Notes under the pieces: generated by a model
The model's input: only the letters and a program-made list of their open reading frames with translations
Told to the model about the DNA's origin: nothing
Databases searched by the model: none
Assembly (NCBI GenBank): GCA_006384855.1
Contig: VCJN01001218.1
Coordinates: forward strand, 62,001 to 126,000
Direction of reading: 5' to 3'
Length of the DNA: 64,000 nt
Origin: Tetraselmis striata
Lineage: Eukaryota > Chlorophyta > Chlorodendrophyceae > Chlorodendrales > Chlorodendraceae
Shown here: positions 13,132 through 23,986 of the stretch, in pieces
Layout: the number at the start of each line of letters is the position of its first letter
Numbering within the stretch: position 1 is the first letter of the stretch
Position numbers and translations under genes: made by a program

Positions 13132-13980
13132 AACCGGGGAGGCTCGGGGACCCCTCCCCCCCGGGTCCTTGCCGGGCTAGCTGGCGGGGGCATAGGTAGA
13201 AGGGGTGGGGGTGGGTGGCAGAAAGCGGCGGTTGTCAGTGGGGCCACGGAGGCTGAACTTGGGGTTGTGAGGGCGTGGATGAGGGTCAAACCGATCCTTC
13301 AATCCCTCAACCTGTGAGGCCTCGCTGCGCCCACGCAGTGTGTGTGGGCTCGGGGGGGGGGGGGCTGACATTTGCAATCGATTGAGCTACCAGATTCCGA
13401 AGTGCCGCTTCTCCCTGCTCAAGACCCCACATACCCCACCCTCCCCCGCGGGGGGGTTCCTGGGTGGATACTTGCCGAGCTGCAGCGGCGGGTGAACGGC
13501 TCTACATCGGCTGGCCCCAGCGCGTGAGGTTGCCTAGGTGGGGGCAGCCACCGTGCGCAGGAGGTAGCGCTCGTCTGCAGTGACATTCCACCGCAGGAGC
13601 GCCGCAGCGCTTGGCCTGGGAAGCGCGTGCACACGAGTCGCGGCAGCTGGCTTGCGGGAGTGGGACTGTTCCGGCATGTTCCCCTCCCTCATGTTCACCT
13701 CTGCAGCATGCACGGCTGCGTGGGGACGCTGGGGCACTTCGCCTCGGAACATGTCCCGGGGGGGAAGGGGGGGGGGGGGGGGGGGGACATGGTGCCCCTG
13801 GAGGGGTGACAGAGTGTGCAGTCACCGTGGTCCGCTCTGTCGTGCGAGGGTGCACTCTTACACAGCCCGCCTCCTCGCAAGAAGGCCAGTCACGGTATGG
13901 GCGCGCCTGCGTGGGCCCTCCATCACGCACACCCACACATCCTACTACCCCCAGGCCCCCCTCCCCCCCCCCTTTCCCCA
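13132..13980. other. Intergenic space between convergent genes
   Basis: 3' flanks of the sacsin-like gene (left) and the TTM-like gene (right). It contains a G run at about 13765-13788 and no ORF I can support. Confidence 0.6.
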
Positions 13981-16900
13981 TCAGCGCAGCATCTTGGTGA
14001 TGGCCACGCCGCTGAGCGCGCCCGCCAGCGCCGCGACCGTGACGGCGACGCAGCCAAAGAGCGCCATCGGCGGCGAGGCCGCGGCGCCGCGCTCCAGCCC
14101 CAGCGCGTAGTGCGCCTGCGCCTGGCTGTCCCCCTGCGCTGGGCTGCGTGGGCTGCCCGGCGCCAGGTGCTCCTGCATCAGCGCCGCCAGCTTGCGCACC
14201 TCCTCCACCAGCAGGTGATTCTCGCGCGTCAGCAGCTGCGCAGAACGCATCCCAGACCACCAGGGGCAGCCCGGGGATGGAGGGGGGGCTCAGCATCGGT
14301 GGCACACAGGATAGCAGAACATTTGATTGGGTTCGCGGGTCGCTCAATAGTTATTTGTTTCGGGCCATGCAGACCAGGAGTTCCAGTTCTGCACCCCTGA
14401 TGTACACTGATGGATTCCCGGGTGAACGTACTTTTTCCCCTCTTGACGAGGGGGGTCAAACACAAAAACCCGTAGCAAACCCGAGGGATGGTTTCGGAGC
14501 ACAGCTGCCTCCCCTCTCACTCACGCTCACACTCTCGCTGGCACCGGCAGGCCCATGACGACCTCCCCCCCCTGCCCTTTGTTGGTAAGCCCGGTGGGCA
14601 GCGCGCGTGAGTGGGCGGGCGCACCTTGATCTGCGTCTCCAGCGCCGCCGCGGTGACCGGCTGCGCGGTGACCAGCGCCCCCACCTTGTCCGCCAGCCGC
14701 TCCAGGCTGGCGCCCATCTGGCGCACGTCGCCGCCGGCCGCGGGCGCAAAGCCGCTCACGTCGCTGCCGTTGCTCTCCTCGCGCGGGGACAGCACAAAGC
14801 CCTGGTGCGTGCCGCTGGTGGTGCGCGGGCGCGAGGGCGGCATCGGCCGCGGCGGCGAGGCCAGCTCCATGGTGCCGTGCAGGTAGGTGCCGCGCGTGAG
14901 CTCGTTCCCGAGGGAGCCCAGCCCGGGCGGGGTGGCGCCCAGCGGGACGCCCTCTCCGCCAAAGCTGCCCGGCGCAAACTGGCTCGCGCCCACAATCTCG
15001 CGCTTCAGGTTCTCCGTGATCTGGGTGAAGTAGTCTGTGAGCTTGTTCATTTGCACCTGAGGGGAGCCGACCGCCCGGGGCAAGGGGGGTGAGTTGAAGA
15101 TGGGTGACCAGGCAGCCTCAATCGTCCCTCCCCAGCCAAACCCCACTGCTGCAGCCCCAGCAAGGGAGGGCGGCCACCTGCTCAATATACGACTGCGGGA
15201 CATAGGTGCCCTCCAGCCCCAGCTTCCGCCCGATCTCGGTGATGTCTTTCCGGAACTTCCCCTGCAGGAACGGGACAGGCAGAGCCAGACAGGTGAGGGC
15301 GCACAGCCGGGTAGCGCAGGGTTGGATAGGATAGGGTGTGGGAAGGGGGGAGGGCGCACCTGGATCTGGATGAATGAGGATGGCATGCCCTCGATCTCGT
15401 CAATCTTGACAGTGAAGCGCGGGCACTTCCACACCGTGGAGGTGCGCCGCATGATCGTGCCAATCGCGTAGCCGAGCGCCATGAGGCCGCCCAGGATGCG
15501 GACGCTCACCTGCGTGCGTCCGGCGTTGAGCGGAAGCGGGGGGGGGGGGGGGGGGGGGGGCATCAGGGGCAGGCAAATGTCTGTGGAAAGGTAGGGCAGG
15601 CAGCGAGGAGGTAAGGGGAGCAACGCAGGAAAGGGGGGGAGGGCACCTCAAAGGAGATGCGGGGCGAGATGATGAAGGGGCCGTCCGTGACCCATTCCTC
15701 AAAGACGAGGCTGTAGCGGCCGTCCCGGTTGCGCATGCGCAGCCACGACTGACACGTCTCGGGGTCCTCGCCCGGAGGCAGAAGGTAGATGTCGTAGATC
15801 GCGGCCTCCGTGAGCTTCGAGACCCCCTGGTCCTTCACCAGCTCGTCGATTTCGGCCTCCGACGGGCAGCGCGCGCTCTTGAGGATATACGTCGCGTCCA
15901 TGAAGCCGGAGAAGGGGTTGAAGGTGTTGTAGATCTGGATGTGCGCGGTCGCGAGGTCGGGCTCGATGAAGGCCTTGTACATCGGGTACACAGTGTCGGA
16001 CACCTGCAAGCGCGGGCGGATGGAGTCAGGCGAGCAGCATGGCGGCACCGCGACTGCCGGCCCTGGCGCTGACAGCCCCTTCCCACACGGTGTCGGCTCC
16101 TACAACCATCAGGGTACCGACGCCCGCCATCCCAGACGCCCATGAGCCTCTCAGCAAAGCGGGATGCTGGATGCCACAGCCGCCCAGCGGCAATCGTGCG
16201 GCCTGCCCCCCTGCAGCGGTATGCCAGGGACCGCCGCGATGCCCTCCGGGTGGCCTCCCAGAGGCTGGCATCCCGGCACGAGCGCAAGCATGCAGCGACG
16301 CCCCAGCCCCCGTCAATTCCGGTCTTCCCGCGGGTTTAAAGGCTATCGGGCTGCTGTGCCTGGGTGAGACGTGCCAGGGCGGCTGTGTGGCGCAGGGGCC
16401 GAGAAGGAGGCAGTGAGTAGGGGGCAAAGGGCGTCCCCACCTGCTGAATGATCACCTCTGGCGCCTGCCCCGAGCGGTCGATGTCGCGCAGCACGCGCTT
16501 GACGAGGTCAAAGTGCACGCCGCCGGTGACGCTCACGCGCAGGTCGAGCTGGCTCTTGAGCTTCTGGCTCAGCGCGTAGATGCCCTCCACGATGATCACG
16601 CGGCTCTGCGGCACCTCCACCGTGTAGTACCCGCTCCGCCGGCTCGTCTTGAAGTCGTAGATCGGCACCTGCGCGGCCTTGCCCGAGCGCAGATCCCGAA
16701 TGTTCTGCAGCAGCAGCTCGTAGTCCGTCAGCCGCGGGTCTGCGCAGGCAGCGGCAGCCAGAAGCAGCATGTCAGCGCGCCAAGCCAGCCACGGTCCCGC
16801 CCCCCCTGCCTCACCCCGCGCCGCCCCGCCAGCACACCGGCGCGTACCGTCAAAGTTGTCATCGATGAGAAGGCTGGAGTCGTTGTAGTTGTCCATGGAC

Positions 16901-17218
16901 AGCACAGCAATGCCTTGTTGGGGGGGGGGGGGGGGGGGGGGGGGCAACCAGGCGACTGCGGATCAGAGGGCTGGCCAGCGCACACCAAGCAATGCGCCCC
17001 GCAGCTAGCGCCATCCCATCCCCCCTTCCCCCATCTTCGCCTCTGGCAGACCCATCCCTGTGATGAGGCGGCGCACCTGGGATGAGGTTCTTGACCTTGG
17101 CGGAGAAGGCCGTCTTCCCAGAGCCCGACGGCCCAGCCAGCCCCACCTGAACGAAGCAGGCAGCGGCCACAAGACATTCAGGTGCGGTTCCCGGTGTTCA
17201 TACGGAACGACAGGGGGG

Positions 17219-17249
<31 letters not shown>

Positions 17250-17438
17250 AGGCGGGGGGTAAGTACCATGATGACACCGTCGTTATGTGTAGACAGCAGC
17301 TGGATGGCTCGGATGAAGACATAAAACCCCTGCAAAGGGAGGGAAGACAGGAGGGAGGGAGGGGGGCTGCCTAAGTCAGCACCGATGATACCCCCTGCCC
17401 TCTTGTGGAGATAGGGGCAGTCCGGGAAGGAACGGGAA

Positions 17439-17476
<38 letters not shown>

Positions 17477-17609
17477 CTTTGTCGAAGGACAGTTGCTCCT
17501 GCAGGGGCACAATCTCTACGCGCGTAACGCCGCACCGCTTGACTTTGCACAGCTTAAGCTGATTTTTCAGCAGTTTCGAGCTGCTGGAGTCTCCCTGCAG
17601 ACCGGTCAT
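13981..17609 (-). CDS. TTM: TTM1/2-like uridine kinase-CYTH domain protein, tail-anchored
   Basis: Fusion of a P-loop uridine-kinase-like domain and a CYTH (triphosphate tunnel) domain, as in Arabidopsis TTM1/TTM2, which are mitochondrial-surface enzymes with pyrophosphatase activity. Exons in transcript order: 17609-17478, 17329-17267, 17146-17077, 16913-16848, 16739-16441, 16003-15647, 15509-15360, 15261-15178, 15056-14625, 14235-13981; all junctions keep frame, giving 635 aa. Motifs: Walker A GPSGSGKT in exon 3; SMDNYNDSS in exon 4; YDIYLLPPGEDPE and SLVFEEWVTDGPF in the CYTH part (exon 6). The last exon ends in a hydrophobic stretch (ALFGCVAVTVAALAGALSG) with a short basic tail, typical of a tail anchor. 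The ATG at 17609 has a good context (CACCATGA) and gives an N-terminus about as long as in plants. Converges with the sacsin-like gene. Confidence 0.9.
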
Positions 17610-17929
17610 GGTGCTGTGTGTTAGGAAAGGGTGTGCCACGGCGATTCAAAATACGACCTTTGTGACCATATATTTGAAATTAAACCCCCCCCCCCCCCCC
17701 CCCCCCCCCAACTTCCGGGCGCATTTGCCCCACCCTTTCAGCAACAAGAGACAAGTCGACCAGCAGAAAGACCAGGCAGCTGCAGATCCGTTGCGGGGAA
17801 TGATGGCTAGCGTTTGAGCACGCGGAAAGTTGGGGCGTCGGCTGAGAGTCCGACGTCGGCTGACCGCCAAGGCGTTACTTCACCAGGAGTACTTTACATT
17901 GTTTATTTTATATTCTCAGTGCGGCGTAC

Positions 17930-18142
17930 CTTGGAGCCCGGCGGGGAGCCCTCCGCGGGCTGGCGGCGCGCCGCCCGCGCCCGCGCCCGGTCCGTGCTGC
18001 TGCTGGGAGAAGCGGCCACGGAGTCGATGCCACCGCCCTCGCCACCCTGCTCGCCGCGCTCGTCCTCCATCTGGAACATATTTTCGTCGTCGCAAGCACT
18101 ATCGCCCGCCGCCATCGCCGCCGACAAGCTACCCTCGCTCAT
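17930..18142 (-). other. Possible alternative first exon of the TTM-like gene
   Basis: ATG at 18142 opens 71 codons rich in acidic residues and Ser/Ala, ending at CCAAG|GTACGC. A phase-0 join to a CTGCAG acceptor before 17594 would extend the TTM-like protein to about 701 aa. Against it, the intervening intron would carry a C run on the + strand (17686-17709), i.e. G on the sense strand, unlike nearly all other introns here, and the ATG at 17609 is sufficient. Confidence 0.3.
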
Positions 18143-20633
18143 CCCGGCCGCCCCAAACAGCCCCGCCTACGTTTCCCAACGCATAAGCTGCCCGCAACTG
18201 CGCCGAAATGACAGCGCTGGCAGATTACAGTACGGGAGAAAGTCAGTCTAAAACTGTTTGCGAGGGTGGCGGGGGGCAGAATGGGATGTCGGCAGCAGGC
18301 CGCCAGCTGCTTGACCCACCATACGTACCGGCAACTCCTGCAGCGGTCCCAATTGCCCGCCGCGACGACGCGGCTGCTTGTCGAGGCCGACCCGATGGAA
18401 TTTTTTTGTCGCGATGGGTATATCATCGGGACGATATCGATATAATCTACAATCTAAACTTATTTATGGGGTTTCCTCCCTTCGAAACCGCTTTTCATCC
18501 GGATACATGTGCTGTTTAATGGTACGGGTTACTCGTTCATCTGTCTCTGCGCCCGTTCGTGTGCAGCACGAGTAGGCATAAAAGCAGCCGCAACAGCTGA
18601 GCCTGCCATCTCCAATTTCACTGTTTTACACAGCGATTTACTGTCCCGTAACCTGTCGAGGGCAAGGTCACAGGTTGTTTCAAGACCACACCCGGCTCAC
18701 CATCCGTGTGTGCAATTCTCATCCGTACCTCCGTGCGTCACCATGCCAAAAGGAAAAGACCGCCCGTCGCCGAGCCGACGCTCGAATCTCTTCAAGCAGG
18801 CATGCAAACTCAGTCGACACTGCTGCTCAACCTCTCATCGTCGGCCCAATTGAGGGCTCGTGGACATGTTGTCGATGGAGACGGAGCACAGGGCTCAGGA
18901 TCCGGGCAACGCATCGCGGGACAATCAACAGGTAGCGGGGGAGCCGCAGCGCGCCCCGACTTGCTAGAGCAAGCCCATAGCGGCCGTGTAGGAGCAAAAT
19001 CCGCGAGTGACGGGGACGACTACCTTGCGGTGCCATCAGAGCTTCTGCAGCGAGCAAAGCCTGGTCACGAGGAAGTTGTGCGCCGGTCAGTCGGGTGCCC
19101 GGGATTTCCCTTCTGCGTGTCGACCTCACGAACGACTGCCTCAATCTGTGTTTTTTACGCAACAGCATGGACAATCAGAAGAGCATATTTTTAGAGTCGT
19201 ATCCACAAACGAGTATCTCATATCCCCGAGGATACCCTGTAGTGGCACTGACGGCGGCGGTCGTCTGACGGTGGCGGCAGCAGTGGCAGTATGGCATCTA
19301 CGGGTACCGTGGTACATCATAATACGAGTACAGCAATCATTACTACGAGTATGGCAGGTCCATGGGCTATGTGGGGAGGCGCTGGTAGTTTAGCCGGATA
19401 ATAATCTTAATCACGTGACTGCAACGGAGTGCGTGGTCTAGCGCTATACCCTGGCCTAGAATGCTACATGTATTTGCATCCTCCCTGTGTTGCCAGCAGA
19501 TACTATAACCACCTCGCAAGCGCGGCGCTAGTCCTTGCCAATGTGGTTTCGATGTGCGAGGGATATCAACACCTTCTGTGTAAACAGCACCATGGTTATG
19601 TGTGCACATTATGTCTGCAACATTGAGAGCTCCCCAGGAGCAGCAGGTTTTAAGGTCGCATTTTGACCTGGACGGAACGATGAATTCATCCAGGCAAATA
19701 AATGACTCAAATTGATCATAATGTGAAGACAGCAATATGCTTACTTGGGCATGGGGCATCGCATATTTGGGATCTTGCATATGCATGTGTATCCGTCCCC
19801 ATCTCCCGCTGCATTCTGAAATGCCACACGACCATTGGATGAGTGTTTATGGCTCAATATCAATCCAGCACCTGTCCCATTCTCAGATAAATTTGTCAAT
19901 TCCCTGGCCAGATGCAGTCTGGAAACCGCATGGAACCGTCTGGAAACCGCATAGAACCGTCTGGAAACCGCATGCAGACTTTGCAAATGTGGTTACAGCA
20001 TTTGCCCAGTGCCATGCCTGCAGAATTCTCACCAGAGCGATGCCATGCCTATACACGTTACACCAGCTCTGCGTCCTCCACACATTGGATCACCTGAGGT
20101 TGGCTCTAGCGACATCTGTGCAGTCGTGGCACCTGTCCAAGGCCCTGGTCCAGCACTGTCAAGAGCAGACCACAAACACCCACTCGGTGCTTCTCCCCTG
20201 AGGCTACGTGTGCTATACAATCATCACCAACGGACTCTGTGCCTTTGTGCCACACGTGCTCCGTCTGCTGCGTGCCTCATTCTGCTGGGTTCCTGGCATC
20301 TGTGCCCCCCCCCCTCCCCCAACCTCACCCCCCCCAAATACTTCGCCCTGTCCCCAATCCCTTGGCCCTCTCTCCCGCCCTGCCACTTCTAATCCAGCGC
20401 CGTTTAGGGTTTGCCAGAAGATAGCCCGCCTGAATCAACCTGTCCATCACCCTAACCCTCCAAACCCCAAGACTGTGTTATACTGCAGCGCCTTGTTCTC
20501 TGTCCGGGACTCCTGGCCGCCAGTGTGGATGCATGTTTGCAGGTAGAGCAGGAGAGCTTAGAGGTAGATGCTTTAGCGCTGCACAGCGCGGCTTAATGTG
20601 CTACTGGGTGAGGCTTAGGTGTGGGGACCGCGT
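18143..20633. other. Gene-poor interval
   Basis: Moderately AT-rich. An open + frame at 18706-19194 (162 codons) has no recognised domain. A three-unit tandem repeat lies at 19915-19976. A C-rich stretch is at 20305-20335. I see no supported gene. Confidence 0.4.
19915..19976. repeat. 21-bp tandem repeat, three units
   Basis: The unit GTCTGGAAACCGCATxGAACC is repeated three times with one or two changes. Confidence 0.85.
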
Positions 20634-21234
20634 TTACTCCTCGTCCTCATCGCTGTCGCTCATCATCATACCGCCGCCATCGATGGCGTCGAGGTCCTTC
20701 ATCATGTCGTCCACGGCCGCGCCCGCCTCCTCGGGCTCCTTGCCGAAGTCCACCGCAGTCGCGAGCATCTCCACCTTGCCGCCCGGCACAATGAGCGCCT
20801 TGTAGGTGGGCTTGCCCAGCACAAAGGTGTTCAGCAGGAATTCGATCTCGTCGCCGATCTGCTTCTCGTTGCCGTCAGAGCCCATGAAGAACTTGCCGGT
20901 GAACTTGGTGGACGCGATGTCATCAAACTCGAAGTTGAAGGTCTCCTCAAACACGGGGTCCAGGCCCGGCAGCTTCTGCGAGCGGACCACCTTGTCCCCA
21001 CACTTGAGCTCTACCACGCAGATGGCCTTGTCCACGCCGTACGCCTGCGAGGGGCACCACAGCAGGGTGAGGCCGCCGCCAGCCAGCGTCGCACACGCAC
21101 GCAGTGGTATGCTGGTACTCGCACGCTGACAACTGCTCAGGCTTCCCTAATCCCCTGCCCCTGCCATAGCTTGCTGCCCTGACATATGAGTCTGCTTCGT
21201 CGCATCTCACCTACCTACTCTTCCTGCCATTAGA

Positions 21235-21265
<31 letters not shown>

Positions 21266-22028
21266 TCCCCTCTCTTTCGCAGGCCCGGCTCCACCCCTGA
21301 CACAAATCACTCAAACAGCCCGGTGACCCATACCATGCATGAGCCCCAGGCAGGGCTAGACAGGCACATCATACAACCGTCACGGACATGCTGCGCCCCC
21401 TCCAAACAAGGGTGTACGAGGGGCGCGCACCACTGGCTACCCAACAGTTTAATGTACATCGAAGAAGCAGTACATAGTACAGTATAGATTCCCCGCCAAC
21501 CGGCGGCGCGGCAGCACGTCAGGAGCAGCAGGAGGACGCGTCGTCGGCAGTCGCACGACCGGGTTGGCAACCGCGACGATGGTGGTGCCGCGACTTGTCA
21601 CGGCGGAAACGGTGATGCGGGATGTGTACGGGCCCGAGGAGGTATGCTTTGGGGCTAGGGGTGGGGCACCTTCAGGTCAAGCTTCTTGACTGCACCCGAG
21701 GAAGCGGGAGTGCGGCAGATCGACGGGCGCCGCCGCCGCCGCGGGAGAGAGCGCGCCGAATACACAGGGCAGAGCAGCCGTCAGGCCGAGGGGTGGGTGA
21801 GGTGGGTATGCAGGTGCAAGTTAAGAGCTGATGAGCCGTGAGGCGCCTTGGGGACGAGCGCGGCGTGCGCCTCGCTGCTGCGGTCGGTCTTGCTCGGCCG
21901 CGCAGCAATTGGCGGGACGCCGCCGCCGCCGCTGCTGGTGTGTGTGGGGCCGTGATCGGGGAGCAAGGATCTGCCGCGGCAGGGAGCGCACCATTGGCGG
22001 AGGTGACCTCCACATCGAGCTTCGGCAT
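20634..22028 (-). CDS. Small C2-domain protein
   Basis: Short protein resembling a single C2 domain, usually a Ca2+/phospholipid-binding module. Exons: 22028-21992 (ATG, 12 codons plus 1 nt), 21689-21670 (20-nt microexon), 21044-20634, giving 155 aa. The spliced N-terminus reads MPKLDVEVTSAN-VKKLDLK-AYGVDKAIC, like the first strands of a C2 domain, followed by VVRSQKLPGLDPVFEETFNF, the typical 'K..NPVWNE.F.F' strand. The C-terminus is acidic and Met/Gly-rich (MMMSDSDEDEE). The microexon is required for frame and fits the fold, but another exon in the 625-bp second intron cannot be excluded. The canonical Ca2+-binding Asp loops look incomplete, so calcium binding is doubtful. Confidence 0.7.
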
Positions 22029-22387
22029 CTTGGCTAAGTTTAAAGGGCGGCAGCGGGAGTGGGGGTGGGTACCGGTGTGAGGGATCGCTGGGGGAGATGC
22101 GGAAATGGTCTGGCGGCGGCTGCCGAGTGGACGCACGCACGAGTGGGGTGCTTACTGCTCTGCGCAAACGACCGCCACTATACACGCGGATATCACGGAT
22201 GTCGGGATATATGCGACCGTCCGACCGACCATTCAATTGCTCGCACGACCCTCACCTGCGAATAATATTAAACGCATCCAGGGGAAATACTCAGCAGCAA
22301 ATTTTCACGGCAGGATTTATAGATATACATGCATATCAAAAAAAATAAAGCTATCAATATACAAGGCAGCACAGCAATGTGGTAACT

Positions 22388-22564
22388 TAATACTTAATAC
22401 TTTTTGGTTACAGGGAGAGCGTCAAGAGAATGCACGCAAAGTACTGGGGGAGGAAAAAGCCTACATTTAAGCAGAACCCTCTTAGCGCCGGGCCGCGGGG
22501 CCCGGCGATGTGGCAGGCGGTAATTGTCGGCCGGCCGGCATATAAGATCTTGAATGAATAAAAG
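22388..22564 (-). mobile_element. Short retroposon family, longest copy (177 bp) with 12-bp target duplication
   Basis: AATGTGGTAACT at 22376-22387 is repeated at 22565-22576. The insert shares CTTTTTGGTTACAGGGAGAG and the following ~50 bp with copies at 35631, 55941 and 56361. On the + strand all copies share this left end and differ in right extent, so the element probably reads on the - strand, with a fixed 3' end (..CTCTCCCTGTAACCAAAAAG) and variable 5' truncation. It holds a strong GC hairpin at 22489-22508. Confidence 0.65.
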
Positions 22565-22576
22565 AATGTGGTAACT

Positions 22577-23986
22577 CGTAAGGATTACCCTGTAGCGAAC
22601 ACGGGTCCCTGTGTTTTTCTGCGGTGTTTTGCGAAACACTCGAAGAAAAATGGGAAGCGGGGGGGGGGGGGGGGGAGCAGTGTCCGCCTGCGGACGTGTT
22701 TCCAGTTTAGGGATAGGGCTTGGGCGCAGTACAGGTACCTGTATCTCATACCCAATCGGGTCGTGGTAGTTGTTGGACCCAGGGTACCCCGGTACCCTGA
22801 ATCCGCTTTTTCTCTCTGTGAAATCCGCATTTTTCCAGTGAACAACTGGCTGCCGTACATGTGCCTAATTTGGACCTCATGGCAGAAGTACACACCCAGT
22901 TGTTACCAAAGCATGGCACCTAGGCATCTTTGCCAGTTGGCCTTCTTAGACGGAGAGGTGTCCGTCCAAATTGACACCTAGCCGGCTGGTATAAATTGCC
23001 AGCCTCGGTTCCTTGTAATTCAGTCAACTGCTTTTCTCGAAATATTCCGACTCACCCTATCTCTCTCGTGACAATGCCACTCAGCCATCACCACGGCGAC
23101 AGCGACTATCTTTCGTCCATCGCCCACGGCTCATAGCAGCCCTTTGCCTTCCCAGTTTGCATCTCGCTTGCTGGCACTCGACGTGATTCGACGCGTGCAC
23201 GCCGACTCTTGCCGACTCTCCCCCCATCAATGACAGTGCCACTCAGCCATCACTTCGACAATCTCCCTCCGACAGGTTTTTGGGCCCTCTCCTTTGGTTC
23301 GACGTCTTGCCCCGTGCTCGAGCTCGACGCCTGCCAGAGGCTTCAACCTGCGTGTATCTCGACCCTCGACAACTTTCGACGGTCGACGGCGATGTGCGAC
23401 GAGATTTCTCTTCCCACCCGCCCACCCTACAGTTATACATCTTCCACCTTCGCGATGTCTACTAGCATCTGCACCACCGGCATGATGAACACCCCCCTGG
23501 CCAATCTGGCTTGCACACCGGTTCGCGTAGGTACTCGTTTCTAAAGACCGCAAACGGGTCTCAAATCCGAGATGTGTAGCTGGCAACGCTTTTTGGTTAC
23601 GTGGCACGCGCTACGTGCTTATAATTAGCACGTGACCGCTCGCGCTCCTCCCTCATCATCCCGCCGTCAGCCCCATCCCTGCCCGCGACACACAAGACGA
23701 GGCACCTGAAGCCCACCACAAGCCTACGTTAGGGCGCTGCTAACGCGGTATGCGCGTGATGGTGCCGGCCGGTGTGTCCGATTGGCATCGGTGGGGCGGG
23801 ATGGGTTGGCGAGACGGGTGGTCACGTGGGCTCTGAGTTTTGATCAAATGACGGTATATTTGACTATATCAACCGGATACTAAGTATTTCTCGTGCTCTT
23901 TTCGGTACCTGCATCTCAGGATTGTGACCCCGCTATGCATAGCTTCTAGCCCGGGAGGATTTCATTAGAGTACCCGGGGAACCGGT
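22577..23986. other. Gene-poor interval upstream of the gag-methyltransferase element
   Basis: Contains a G run at 22659-22675. A 3' part near 23456 could read a short transit-peptide-like sequence, but no downstream exon is seen. Whether an LTR lies at 23800-23980 cannot be decided because no second copy is visible. Confidence 0.3.

Noticed and set aside
20446-20470. Telomere-like CCCTAACCCT..AAACCCC
   Set aside because: Single imperfect units only, no array, so not evidence for an internal telomere tract.
23456-23542. Plastid transit-peptide exon (MSTSICTTGMMNTPLANLA)
   Set aside because: It resembles algal transit sequences, but no downstream exon with a recognisable mature protein was found before the retroelement.
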